Positions 1-8,531 of a DNA stretch of 64,000 nt are shown here, in pieces (position 1 is the first letter of the stretch; the number at the start of each line of letters is the position of its first letter). This DNA is from Thermanaerothrix solaris (GTDB lineage: Bacteria > Chloroflexota > Anaerolineae > Anaerolineales > Anaerolineaceae), in assembly GCF_032334255.1 (NCBI RefSeq), contig NZ_JAUHMF010000001.1, forward strand, positions 992,001 through 1,056,000. The letters are read 5' to 3'. A model generated the notes under the pieces. That model did no database searches. It was not told where the DNA came from and worked only from the letters and a program-made list of their open reading frames with translations. The translations under genes and the position numbers were made by a program.

Positions 1-1773
1 CAACCGATTGCCTGCCCCGTGTGCGGTCCACACCTTCAATTCATGACCCCCCAAGGCGAGATTCTCGCCGAACGAGAAGCCGCGCTTCAAATAGCACGCC
101 AATGGCTGGCAGAAGGGCGCATATTAGCCATAAAGGGATTGGGAGGTTTCCACCTGGCTTGCGATGCAACGCGCGCAGAAAGTGTGCGCGAACTACGGTT
201 ACGCAAACAACGGAGTGATAAACCTTTTGCGTTGATGGCGTTTGATGTCAGCACCATTGCTCGCCACACCCACCTGGATGAAGCAGAACAACAGTGGCTC
301 ACCTCTCCCTCTCACCCTATCGTCATCCTAGAACGACTCCCCAGCTCACCGATAGCCGCTGAGGTTGCCCCTGGCCAGCACACCCTGGGCTTCATGCTCC
401 CTTACACGCCCTTGCACCTTCTTTTACTCGAACCCGCCCCAGGCTTTCCCGAGGTGCTGGTTATGACCAGTGGCAACCTGAGTGAGGAGCCCATTGCCTA
501 CCTTGATCATGAGGTTTTTGACCGCTTGGCATCGCTTGCCGATGGCATCTTGACCCATAACCGCCCTATTTACACTCGTGTGGATGATTCGGTGATCCGA
601 ATCGTTCATGGCGCTCCCTATTTTCTGCGTCGGGCGCGCGGGTTTGCCCCCGATCCCCTCCACCTGCCGCGCGAAGTACCGCCTATCTTAGCTGTGGGTG
701 CCGAACTAAAAAATACTTTTTGCCTGACCCGCAAGCACTATGCGTTCCTCAGCCACCACATTGGGGACTTGCAAAATTACGAAACCCTGCAAGCCTTCGA
801 GGAAGGCATCCGGCACTATGAGACGCTATTCCGCACTCAACCCGAATGGCTGGCAACAGATTTACATCCCGATTATTTAGCCACCCGATACGCTCAAAAT
901 AGATCCCAAGTCGAAGGCAAGCCCCTTTTGTATGTGCAACACCATCACGCTCACCTAGCGGCTTGCCTGGTTGACAATGGAATCAACGACTCAGATCCAG
1001 TGATCGGACTGATTTTTGACGGTACCGGATACGGTAGTGATGGCACCATTTGGGGGGGTGAAGTGCTTATCGGGAACTATGCTGGGTATCGGCGTTATGC
1101 ATATCTCAAACCGGTCCCATTGCCTGGAGGCGACCGTGCTGTCCATCAGGTCGCCCGTATGGCGCTCGCCCATTTATGGGCGAATGGCTTGCCCTGGGAG
1201 GAGGACCTGCCGCCCGTGCAAGCCTTATGCGCTGACGAACGTAGTTTGCTTTACACCATGTTAGAAAAAGGCATCAACACCCCTCTAACATCAAGCATGG
1301 GACGGCTCTTTGATGCCGTAGCCGCACTGATCGGGCTGCGATCCACGGTAACTTATGAAGCGCAGGCAGCCATTGAACTGGAACAAGCGGTAGATATGCA
1401 CGAAGCTGCGGCGTATCCCTTCCGGATAGAATGGCCCTACCTGGATACGCACCCGCTGTGGGAAGCCCTGCTCAATGACCTGCGCCATGGCATTTCTGTC
1501 CCTCGTATTGCGGCACGCTTTCACAACGCCATTGTCACCCTATGCCTTGAGGTTGCCCAGTATATCCGCGATGTCGAGGGCATACGCCGTGTTGCCCTGA
1601 GTGGCGGGGTCTGGCAAAATCAAATCTTGCTTCACCGCACGGTTCGGGGATTGCAACAAGCAGGTTTTGAGGTGCTGATCCATCACCAAGTGCCGACCAA
1701 TGATGGTGGTCTAGCCCTTGGGCAGGCCATGGTAGCCGCAGCGTGGGTCGAAGGAAAAAATTATTCCGAATAA
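1..1773 (+). CDS. hypF: Carbamoyltransferase HypF, C-terminal part (5' end outside window)
   Basis: HypF makes the thiocarbamate precursor of the cyanide ligands of the [NiFe]-hydrogenase active site: it carbamoylates the C-terminal Cys of HypE using carbamoyl phosphate and ATP. The frame is open to base 1 and begins inside the second zinc finger (CPVCGPH), so about 590 of the usual 750 or so residues are present. The acylphosphatase domain and first zinc finger are missing because of the window edge. A YrdC-like domain follows (KGLGGFHLACDA at about 46-57; TSGNLSEEP), then the Kae1-like domain with the VQHHHAH metal motif and FDGTGYGSDGTIWGGE. It ends 17 bases before hypC and is clearly in one operon with hypCDE. 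Identification is firm. Confidence 0.96.
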   Translation, partial: QPIACPVCGPHLQFMTPQGEILAEREAALQIARQWLAEGRILAIKGLGGFHLACDATRAESVRELRLRKQRSDKPFALMAFDVSTIARHTHLDEAEQQWLTSPSHPIVILERLPSSPIAAEVAPGQHTLGFMLPYTPLHLLLLEPAPGFPEVLVMTSGNLSEEPIAYLDHEVFDRLASLADGILTHNRPIYTRVDDSVIRIVHGAPYFLRRARGFAPDPLHLPREVPPILAVGAELKNTFCLTRKHYAFLSHHIGDLQNYETLQAFEEGIRHYETLFRTQPEWLATDLHPDYLATRYAQNRSQVEGKPLLYVQHHHAHLAACLVDNGINDSDPVIGLIFDGTGYGSDGTIWGGEVLIGNYAGYRRYAYLKPVPLPGGDRAVHQVARMALAHLWANGLPWEEDLPPVQALCADERSLLYTMLEKGINTPLTSSMGRLFDAVAALIGLRSTVTYEAQAAIELEQAVDMHEAAAYPFRIEWPYLDTHPLWEALLNDLRHGISVPRIAARFHNAIVTLCLEVAQYIRDVEGIRRVALSGGVWQNQILLHRTVRGLQQAGFEVLIHHQVPTNDGGLALGQAMVAAAWVEGKNYSE

Positions 1774-1790
1774 GAGTTGGGAGGCTAATC

Positions 1791-2030
1791 ATGTGTTTGG
1801 GCATTCCGGGTAAAATCGTCAGTATCTATCACCAGGCCGGCCTACGGATGGCAAAAGTAGACTTTGGCGGCGTCTTTCGTGAAGCCTGCATCGAAACCTT
1901 GCCCGAAGTCAAAGAAGGAGATTATGTCATTGTTCACGCCGGTTTTGCGCTGAATCGCCTCAGCGAGAGCGAAGCCTTGGAAACCCTCCAACTTCTGCGC
2001 GAAATCGGCGCACTGAACGAAGAGTCTTGA
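1791..2030 (+). CDS. hypC: Hydrogenase assembly chaperone HypC/HupF
   Basis: Small chaperone (79 aa) that works with HypD to carry the Fe(CN)2CO unit to the hydrogenase large-subunit precursor. The invariant N-terminus MCLGIPGKI is present, with the essential Cys at position 2. The OB-fold-like core (AKVDFGGVFREA, GDYVIVHAGFAL) and length fit the family. The start is the ATG after a GGGAGG ribosome site. An in-frame start further upstream was not used because the family always begins at MCxG/MCLG. It lies between hypF and hypD. Confidence 0.97.
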   Translation: MCLGIPGKIVSIYHQAGLRMAKVDFGGVFREACIETLPEVKEGDYVIVHAGFALNRLSESEALETLQLLREIGALNEES

Positions 2031-2046
2031 AGAGACGGGATTACCT

Positions 2047-3165
2047 ATGCAGGCCTTACAAGAGTTTCGCAGCGCCGACTTGGTACATAAACTCGCCGCC
2101 GAAATCCGCCGCCGTGTCACCCATCCGTGGGTGCTCATGGAAATTTGCGGCGGTCAAACGCATGCTATCTTGCAATACGGCCTGGATCAATTACTCCCCG
2201 CAGAGATTGAGTTGGTACACGGCCCGGGCTGCCCGGTCTGTGTCACGCCCTTGGAGCTGATTGATAAAGCCATTGCCATCGCGTCTTTGCCCAACACTAT
2301 CTTATGCTCATATGGGGATATGTTGCGCGTCCCCGGCTCACAACGCGACCTTTTCGCCGTGAGAGCCGCTGGTGGGCGGGTGCACGTCGTCTATTCCCCC
2401 CTGGATGCTGTGCGCATTGCGCAGGAACATCCGGATCGTCAAGTTGTTTTCTTTGCCATCGGATTTGAGACCACCGCCCCACCCAATGCCATGAGCCTGC
2501 TCCAGGCGAAGGCCTTGGGGTTAAAAAACTTTTCCCTTCTGGTCTCACAGGTGCGCGTGCCCCCTGCTATGCACGCGATCCTGAGCGCTCCGACCAATCG
2601 TGTCCAGGGCTTCCTGCTAGCGGGCCATGTGTGCACCATCATGGGCTATTGGGAATATGAACCCATCGCTTCCCAATATCGTGTCCCCATGACCGTAACC
2701 GGCTTCGAACCGGTAGATCTCCTACAGGGTATCCTTAAAACGATTGAGCAGTTGGAAGAAGGGCGGGTTGGGGTAGAAAATGCTTATACCCGCGCCGTTA
2801 CCCGCGATGGCAACCGTGCCGCTCAGCAGATCATCAACCAGGTCTTCGAGCCTTGCGATCGAAATTGGCGAGGTATCGGCCTAATCCCGCAGAGCGGTTG
2901 GGGGTTGCGCCCCGAATGGGCTGAGTTTGATGCGGAAAAACGCTTTGATCTTGGTCCGATTAAAACCCAAGAATCCCCCCTCTGCATTGCTGGCCAGATC
3001 CTTCAAGGAATCAAAAAACCCCATGAGTGTCCAGCTTTTGCTACGCAATGTACTCCTCAAACCCCTTTGGGTGCACCAATGGTCTCGGCAGAAGGGGCGT
3101 GCGCGGCCTATTATCGCTACGGGCGCGGCCTCGAGCAATCTAACCGCGCCACCTCAGAGGGATAG
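2047..3165 (+). CDS. hypD: Hydrogenase formation protein HypD
   Basis: Iron-sulfur scaffold protein (372 aa) on which the Fe(CN)2CO moiety is assembled with HypC and HypE. Family motifs are all present: EICGGQTHAI (about 36-45), GPGCPVCVTP (about 65-74), GFETTAP, AGHVCTIMG, and the C-terminal Cys-containing ACAAYYRYGRG. The cysteines for the 4Fe-4S cluster are conserved. The gene starts 16 bases after hypC and stops 2 bases before the hypE start codon, so translation is probably coupled. Confidence 0.97.
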   Translation: MQALQEFRSADLVHKLAAEIRRRVTHPWVLMEICGGQTHAILQYGLDQLLPAEIELVHGPGCPVCVTPLELIDKAIAIASLPNTILCSYGDMLRVPGSQRDLFAVRAAGGRVHVVYSPLDAVRIAQEHPDRQVVFFAIGFETTAPPNAMSLLQAKALGLKNFSLLVSQVRVPPAMHAILSAPTNRVQGFLLAGHVCTIMGYWEYEPIASQYRVPMTVTGFEPVDLLQGILKTIEQLEEGRVGVENAYTRAVTRDGNRAAQQIINQVFEPCDRNWRGIGLIPQSGWGLRPEWAEFDAEKRFDLGPIKTQESPLCIAGQILQGIKKPHECPAFATQCTPQTPLGAPMVSAEGACAAYYRYGRGLEQSNRATSEG

Positions 3166-3167
3166 CC

Positions 3168-4253
3168 ATGACCACAACAACCGGTTTGCCTGCATTTGAA
3201 GGTCCCATGTGCCCGCTACCGCTGTCTCATACCGAACGCATTGTCCTCGGTCACGGCAGTGGCGGACGAATGACTCATGATCTAATCCGCACGCTTTTTC
3301 AGGCTCACTTGGGAAACCCCTATTTGGAGGCCGGTAATGATTTTGCTCGCTTGCCTCTCGGGATAGAACCCTATTCGGAAGGGCATCTGATCCTCTCAAC
3401 CGATTCTCACGTAATTTCCCCTCTCTTCTTCCCCGGGGGTGATATCGGACGGCTGGCCGTTTGTGGCACCGTCAATGATGTGAGCATGAGCGGTGCTATT
3501 CCTCTCTATCTCACCGCTGCGTTCATTCTTGAAGAAGGGCTAAGCATTGAAACTCTGGAACGGGTTGTCCAATCTATGCGACAAGCGGCGGACGAGGCGG
3601 GGGTGTCCATCGTGGCCGGCGATACCAAAGTCGTGGAGAAAGGCAAAGGCGATAGTTTGTTTATCACCACTACCGGGGTAGGTTGGTTGCCTTCCCATTA
3701 CCATCTTCGAGGTGGAGAACAGGCACGCCCAGGCGATGTTGTTTTGCTCTCGGGGCCGATTGGTGATCATGGTATTGCTGTACTCAGTGCGCGGGGTGAA
3801 CTGGGCTTTGAAGCCGAGGTTAAATCCGATGTAGCCCCTTTGAACCACCTCATCCAGGCCGTGCTCAAAGCCGCCCCTCACACCCATGTCTTACGCGACC
3901 CCACCCGCGGCGGACTGGCAACCACTCTTAACGAAATTGCCCAGCAAAGCCAGGTAGGTATCCGCATTGAGGAAGCCGCCATACCGGTGCGCCCAGCCGT
4001 GCGTGCCGCCTGCGAAATGCTGGGTTTGGATCCACTCTATATTGCTAACGAAGGCAAGGTCATCGTCATTGTTCCTCCTGAGGAAGCCGAGGCTGCCCTG
4101 GCCGTCATGCGTCAGCACCCTTATGGTGCCGAGGCCGCTTGCATTGGCATTGTAGAAGCCCAGCCCGCCAGTCGCGTCATTATGCGCACAACGCTCGGCA
4201 CGCACCGCGTTGTTGAAACATTAAGTGGTGAACTGCTCCCTCGTATCTGCTAG
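3168..4253 (+). CDS. hypE: Hydrogenase maturation dehydratase HypE
   Basis: PurM/AIR-synthase-family ATPase (361 aa) that dehydrates the carbamoylated C-terminal Cys to a thiocyanate, giving the CN ligand. The chain ends in LPRIC, the diagnostic PRIC tail with the substrate cysteine as last residue. It also has GHGSGGRMTHDLI at the N-terminus, STDSHVISPLFFPGGDIGRLAVCGTVND and DPTRGGLATTLNEIA. Last gene of the visible hyp operon. hypA, hypB and the hydrogenase subunits are not downstream and would have to lie left of the window or elsewhere. Confidence 0.97.
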   Translation: MTTTTGLPAFEGPMCPLPLSHTERIVLGHGSGGRMTHDLIRTLFQAHLGNPYLEAGNDFARLPLGIEPYSEGHLILSTDSHVISPLFFPGGDIGRLAVCGTVNDVSMSGAIPLYLTAAFILEEGLSIETLERVVQSMRQAADEAGVSIVAGDTKVVEKGKGDSLFITTTGVGWLPSHYHLRGGEQARPGDVVLLSGPIGDHGIAVLSARGELGFEAEVKSDVAPLNHLIQAVLKAAPHTHVLRDPTRGGLATTLNEIAQQSQVGIRIEEAAIPVRPAVRAACEMLGLDPLYIANEGKVIVIVPPEEAEAALAVMRQHPYGAEAACIGIVEAQPASRVIMRTTLGTHRVVETLSGELLPRIC

Positions 4254-4290
4254 ACTGGCGCGTTGGGCCGGGTTTCTCTGGCTTAAGAGT

Positions 4291-4321
4291 TTGGGGCTGG
4301 TTCATTTTCAACCAGCCCCAA
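4291..4321 (+). terminator. Hairpin terminator-like element after hypE
   Basis: Perfect 12-bp stem (TTGGGGCTGGTT / AACCAGCCCCAA) with a 7-base loop, between the convergent hypE and ABC permease genes. No long T-run follows on either side, so it may act as a weak bidirectional terminator or an mRNA-stabilising hairpin. Confidence 0.6.
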
Positions 4322-4357
4322 AATGTTATTGTATCATGCGCGCGTCTTCTTTTTAGT

Positions 4358-6913
4358 TTACTCGTAGCGTAAGGCTTCAACCACGTTCAACTGTGCCGCC
4401 TGGCGCGCTGGAATCGTTGCGGCCAAAGCGCCAAACAAGATCCCAATCGCTACCGCTGCCAGGATCCCCGAACCGGGGAAGAGGTATTCCATCGGGAAGC
4501 CAAAGCCCTCAAAAGCGCGCACCGCCATATAACCCATGTACAATCCGGCCAGGATGCCAAACGCCGTGCCAATGGCTGAAAGGATTAGCGCCTCCGAGAG
4601 AATAATTGTGCGCACTTGGCGACGGGTGGCCCCAACCGCGCGGAGCATGCCGATCTCGCGCGTCCGCTCGATAACTCCAATTGCCAGGGTGTTGACCATG
4701 GCAATCAAAGAGGGGATCGCCAGGAACGCGGCGACCGCATACATGCTGAGAAGTACCACATCGAACAAGCGCCGATTTTCCTCTACATAACGCTTGCCGC
4801 TAAATAATTTGAACTGGGGATAGGATTTGAGCAGTTGGGTGATTGCCGTCTCAACGGCTGCGCGATCGGCGCCTGGCTTCAAATTGACCTGATAGAAGAC
4901 ATCTTCAGTACGGCCAAAATCGGTTGCCATATTCGCTTGGGAAATATAGCCGGTGGTGGTTTTGGCGTTGAGGTAATCAATGCCGATCGCCACGACGCGA
5001 TATGTCTTTTCGCCGCTAGGCGCAAGCAGGTTAATCTCATCACCCACGCGGATCCCTGCTGTGGCCGCTAACACACCGTTGATAATAATAGCGCGTTCAT
5101 TTTCTAACGCCCGAAAGGCTGTTTCAGGATCTCCTTCCGTGATCGTTAACGCATCCAGTTGGCGATAAGCCTGTGGGTCTATCCCCAATAGGCCAACGGC
5201 AACATCTTTGACCTGACTACCAGCAAACCGTAAGGTACTGACCAGAGCAACCCCAGGGATTTCACGCAATTTCTGAGCCAATTCAGGTGCAGCCCCAGTA
5301 TTCGAACCCCATACGGCCACGGTGGGAGGCATAATAAGAAAATCACTGCCGAGGCTCTTTTCTAGCACCTTAGTAAACGTCAAGGTCACCGAAGAAAGTA
5401 CGCTGGCCACCATGATAACCACCGCCATGGCGATCATGGTGGTCGAAGCCGTCACCGTTGCCCGCCCCGGCTGACGGCTGAGGTTGCCTTCAGCCAGTTG
5501 GGCTGTGCCGTTGCGCGCAAAGAGCAACGCCAGTAAATTACCGAAGAGAACCGCAATCGGGTTAATCAGAGCCGGCGCCATCAGAATGAGGGCACTAACA
5601 AATAGAATCGCCCCTATCCCGAGCAAGGCGGCTTGCCCGCTGATCAAGATTGCCACACCCAATATCATGAGCACCACGCCTGCCCAGAACGAAAGACCGG
5701 CTAAACGGCGAAAACTCACTTGTCCGACGGAGGGGCGCAGAGCTTCTAGGGGCGTAACCCGTGTTGCCGATTGCGCCGGTAATAATCCCGCTAATACGGT
5801 GATCCCAATACCCAATAATGAAGACGTGATCACCAACGAAGGAGAAACTGCCGGTAACCCCACTTTGATGTTCAAAAATTGTTTCCCTACAGGAACAATT
5901 AACTGCAAAATGAACCAACCAAAAAGATAACCCAAGATCAACCCTGCTACCGTCCCCACAATACCCTGGATCAGCCCTTCCGCAAGGATCAGGTTTCGAA
6001 TGGTGGCCCGGCTGGCTCCTAACGCGCGCAACATGCCAATATCGCGGCGTCGTTCTGCCACCACAGTGCGGAAAGTGTTGAAAATAATGAAACCACCCAT
6101 TAACAGTGCCAGGAAGCCCATAAGATTGAAGATGAGTTGGGCATTGCGAATATTGGCCAAAATCTCAGATCCACTTTCCAACGCGCCAATTCTGTAGTGA
6201 TCGCCTACTTCAGTCATCAACCGTTGCTGAATCTCTGCCCGCTGGGCTTCGTCTAAGGTGGTCAAATTGACATCAATGACATTGATTTTGCCCGGCAAGT
6301 TGAGCAAATATTGGGCTTCGTTAAGGGTCACCAAAACCTCTTCGTTCCCAGGTAACGCACGCTCGGGCAATAAGCCAACAACCTCAAGATCCGTAACACC
6401 AATGGCAGTGGGTAGAGCCAATTTATCTCCTACGCCAACCCCCAACTCGCGCGCTAGAGAGCGGGTAATTACCGCCGCATGGGTATCCTGAGGATCAAGG
6501 AAACGACCTTCAACCACGTTGTAAACGATCATCTGCCGTGCCACCTCAGGATCAATCCCCTTTAGCACCAGCGTGGAAACACGATCGGGGGCTTGAGGAT
6601 CGCGGTCAAAATAATCCGCCGGAAGGTTAATCAAGCGCTCCAACGATCCCATTGCCACCTTGACACCTTCAATACGACGAACCTTCTCTAAAAGCGATGG
6701 GTCAAAAGCTTCCCCCGTTTTATGGGTAATGGTCACATCAATCTGCCCGGCTACTGCCATCATTTGGGATTGAAACGCCTGAACAAAGGTGGGCATGAAG
6801 GTGTTCATCCCAAAGATGACCAACACACCGAACATGATAGCCAGGGTGGTCAAAGCAGTGCGTAATTTTCGTCCCTTTAAGTAACGCAGGGCTAATTTAA
6901 TTGGCAGGTTCAT
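4358..6913 (-). CDS. FtsX-like ABC transporter permease with two MacB/FtsX domains
   Basis: Membrane subunit (851 aa) of a type VII-like (MacB/LolC) ABC system, which moves lipoproteins, peptides or drugs by a mechanotransmission mechanism. It has an N-terminal membrane anchor (ALTTLAIMFGVLVIFGMN), a periplasmic-type core domain, a block of three helices with the ERRRDIGMLRALGASRATIR motif at about 285-305, and a second full copy ending with ERTREIGMLRAVGATRRQVR. The double FtsX unit means one chain can supply both permease halves. A clear AAGGAG site precedes the ATG. It is 24 bases downstream of its ATPase and under the same PadR-linked promoter. The substrate is unknown. Confidence 0.9.
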   Translation of the reverse strand: MNLPIKLALRYLKGRKLRTALTTLAIMFGVLVIFGMNTFMPTFVQAFQSQMMAVAGQIDVTITHKTGEAFDPSLLEKVRRIEGVKVAMGSLERLINLPADYFDRDPQAPDRVSTLVLKGIDPEVARQMIVYNVVEGRFLDPQDTHAAVITRSLARELGVGVGDKLALPTAIGVTDLEVVGLLPERALPGNEEVLVTLNEAQYLLNLPGKINVIDVNLTTLDEAQRAEIQQRLMTEVGDHYRIGALESGSEILANIRNAQLIFNLMGFLALLMGGFIIFNTFRTVVAERRRDIGMLRALGASRATIRNLILAEGLIQGIVGTVAGLILGYLFGWFILQLIVPVGKQFLNIKVGLPAVSPSLVITSSLLGIGITVLAGLLPAQSATRVTPLEALRPSVGQVSFRRLAGLSFWAGVVLMILGVAILISGQAALLGIGAILFVSALILMAPALINPIAVLFGNLLALLFARNGTAQLAEGNLSRQPGRATVTASTTMIAMAVVIMVASVLSSVTLTFTKVLEKSLGSDFLIMPPTVAVWGSNTGAAPELAQKLREIPGVALVSTLRFAGSQVKDVAVGLLGIDPQAYRQLDALTITEGDPETAFRALENERAIIINGVLAATAGIRVGDEINLLAPSGEKTYRVVAIGIDYLNAKTTTGYISQANMATDFGRTEDVFYQVNLKPGADRAAVETAITQLLKSYPQFKLFSGKRYVEENRRLFDVVLLSMYAVAAFLAIPSLIAMVNTLAIGVIERTREIGMLRAVGATRRQVRTIILSEALILSAIGTAFGILAGLYMGYMAVRAFEGFGFPMEYLFPGSGILAAVAIGILFGALAATIPARQAAQLNVVEALRYE

Positions 6914-6937
6914 GTTGCACTCCTTTTCGCCACCGAA

Positions 6938-7684
6938 TTAATCACCGATTTCTTTCATCTTGCCGACAACCAAATCCACCTGCTCGCCATTACGGCGTTC
7001 CATTACCGTTTCGTCCACAATCTGACCATCTTTGAGGAATACAATTCGGTCCGCATACGCGGCGATGCGGGGATCGTGAGTGACCAACAAGATGGTACGT
7101 CCCCATTCCGAGGAAATCTGCCGTAACAACATAGCGATATCTTCGGAAGCTCGCGAATCGAGGTTACCGGTGGGTTCATCGGCCAAGATGATTGCCGGGT
7201 CACTGGCTAACGCACGGGCTATTGCAACCCGCTGCTGTTCACCTCCGGAGAGCTCGGAGGGTTTGTGATTGAGGCGTTGCCCTAATCCCACCCGTTCCAG
7301 CCACTCTCGAGCACGCTTGAATGCTTCATCACTCCGCGTCCCATCCAGGATCATCGGTAAAGCAGCATTTTCCAGTGCATTGAGCACCGGGATAAGGTTG
7401 AAAAACTGAAAGATAAAGCCCATCTTTCGCCGCCGCAAGGCAGTGACCTGGTCATCGCTTAACTGGGTCAAATTTTCGCCATCAACGATCACCGTGCCTG
7501 AGGTAGGACGATCTAAACCGCCAATTAGGTGAAGTAGAGTGGATTTTCCACAGCCGCTAGGGCCCATCACCGCAACAAATTCCCCCGGCTGGATGGTGAG
7601 GTTGATCCCCTTCAGCGCATGGACTGCTGTTAGGCCTTGGCCATAAATCTTGACCAGATTTTGAGTCAAAACAATGGGTTCCAT
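6938..7684 (-). CDS. ABC transporter ATP-binding protein, MacB/LolD type
   Basis: Nucleotide-binding subunit (248 aa) partnering the FtsX-like permease just downstream. Walker A GPSGCGKST (about 41-49), Q-loop FQFFNLIPVLNALEN, signature LSGGEQQR, Walker B IILADEPTGNLDS and H-loop VTHDPRIA are all intact. The PTGNLDS Walker B extension is typical of the LolD/MacB/FtsE group. A strong ribosome site (AAGGAGG) lies 8 bases before the ATG. The gene lies 32 bases after padR. Confidence 0.94.
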   Translation of the reverse strand: MEPIVLTQNLVKIYGQGLTAVHALKGINLTIQPGEFVAVMGPSGCGKSTLLHLIGGLDRPTSGTVIVDGENLTQLSDDQVTALRRRKMGFIFQFFNLIPVLNALENAALPMILDGTRSDEAFKRAREWLERVGLGQRLNHKPSELSGGEQQRVAIARALASDPAIILADEPTGNLDSRASEDIAMLLRQISSEWGRTILLVTHDPRIAAYADRIVFLKDGQIVDETVMERRNGEQVDLVVGKMKEIGD

Positions 7685-7716
7685 AATGAATTCCTCCTTA
7701 AAGTATTTTCTCTTTT

Positions 7717-8304
7717 TTATTTCTCGCCCTTGGTGGGTCGGCCACGTGGCCGGAGTTCTGGCTCTGGGACGGGTTGTTTGCGTACCTCATCCAGCCGGGC
7801 TTCTATCATATCCAACCACCGCAAATCGGCTTCCAGATGCATAACCGCCTGATCCAGCAAAAGAATATGAGCGAGTGAGGTTGAAGGATCCAGCGTCATT
7901 CGCAAGGCAGCCAAACGGTGCAATTCCTGAAAGAGACTAGCGCGTTGGGTGTAGATCAAACGCCGCGGATCGGCCTGACCTGTGGCCAGGGCGAGCATTA
8001 ACTTGAGGAAAAACTCATCCCGTTGAGGTTCTGCCCGAACTGGTGATTCAAACCAACGTCGCAATTCTTCCTGACCGGCCGGCGTAATCGCATAACGGCG
8101 CTTTTCCGGGGTCTCGCCCGCAGCGCTTTCATCTTCGGTAATCAAACCGCTTTCCTTAAGCCGTAGCAAGGTGGTATACACCTGCGCAGGTTTCAGATTC
8201 CAGGTTTCACGCCCACCGGCCAAGGCCTGAAACGCCTGCAGCAGTTCATAACCATAACGACTGCGCTGGCTGAGCAATCCCAAAATAGCATTACGTACCG
8301 ACAT
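7717..8304 (-). CDS. PadR family transcriptional regulator
   Basis: DNA-binding regulator of 195 aa. The N-terminal PadR winged helix is recognisable (RNAILGLLSQRSRYGYELLQ, then KPAQVYTTLLRLKESGLITEDE), followed by a helical C-terminal dimerisation domain and a basic Arg/Pro-rich tail. It is the first gene of the ABC exporter operon, so it probably represses the exporter and itself and releases when a ligand appears, as is known for PadR proteins next to ABC exporters. The ligand cannot be told from sequence. Confidence 0.9.
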   Translation of the reverse strand: MSVRNAILGLLSQRSRYGYELLQAFQALAGGRETWNLKPAQVYTTLLRLKESGLITEDESAAGETPEKRRYAITPAGQEELRRWFESPVRAEPQRDEFFLKLMLALATGQADPRRLIYTQRASLFQELHRLAALRMTLDPSTSLAHILLLDQAVMHLEADLRWLDMIEARLDEVRKQPVPEPELRPRGRPTKGEK

Positions 8305-8341
8305 ATAAAATACTCATCCGTTATCTAAAAAACTTGGCGAA

Positions 8342-8370
8342 AATATATAACAGATTACTATTTTTGTCAA
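8342..8370 (-). promoter_or_regulatory. Sigma-70 promoter of the padR-ABC operon
   Basis: On the minus strand TTGACA (8370-8365) is followed after exactly 17 bases by TATATT (8347-8342), placing the start of transcription near 8335, about 30 bases ahead of the padR ATG. The -35 is a perfect match and the -10 is 5 of 6. It is the only promoter-like element seen ahead of the three-gene operon. Confidence 0.75.
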
Positions 8371-8449
8371 TGGATTTGATTTCCTCAAATAGGATAAGTT
8401 TTTGAACCTTATCGTCATTAATTCACCCCGGAGATTTCTCGTCAACCGC

Positions 8450-8478
8450 TTGACTTTGTTACCTGAACCTGCTACAAT
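8450..8478 (+). promoter_or_regulatory. Sigma-70 promoter of the lacI-type sugar operon
   Basis: TTGACT (8450-8455), a 17-base spacer and TACAAT (8473-8478), each 5 of 6 to consensus. The predicted transcription start, about 8485, falls inside the palindromic operator that directly follows. No other strong promoter was found between here and the end of the pgmB-like gene, so this one may drive the whole operon. Confidence 0.78.
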
Positions 8479-8480
8479 GA

Positions 8481-8508
8481 ATGCGAACGTTCGCGCGAAC
8501 GTTCGCAT
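8481..8508 (+). promoter_or_regulatory. LacI-family operator, double tandem palindrome
   Basis: A perfect 28-base palindrome made of two adjacent copies of the 12-base palindrome GCGAACGTTCGC (8483-8494 and 8495-8506) flanked by AT. The CG-centred half-site GAACG/CGTTC resembles LacI/GalR-family operators. It starts 3 bases after the -10 and covers the predicted transcription start, an arrangement that would give tight autorepression by the regulator encoded just downstream. Two adjacent sites suggest two dimers or a tetramer. Confidence 0.8.
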
Positions 8509-8531
8509 TAAAACCTCAGAGCATCCGTCCC

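Noticed and set aside
5484..5930. 148-codon plus-strand frame inside the ABC permease gene
   Set aside because: It is antisense to a highly conserved permease with intact FtsX motifs and shows no domain of its own.
8481..8531. ATG at 8481 as the start of the LacI-type regulator
   Set aside because: It lies inside the palindromic operator, at the predicted transcription start; the helix-turn-helix begins right after the ATG at 8532.
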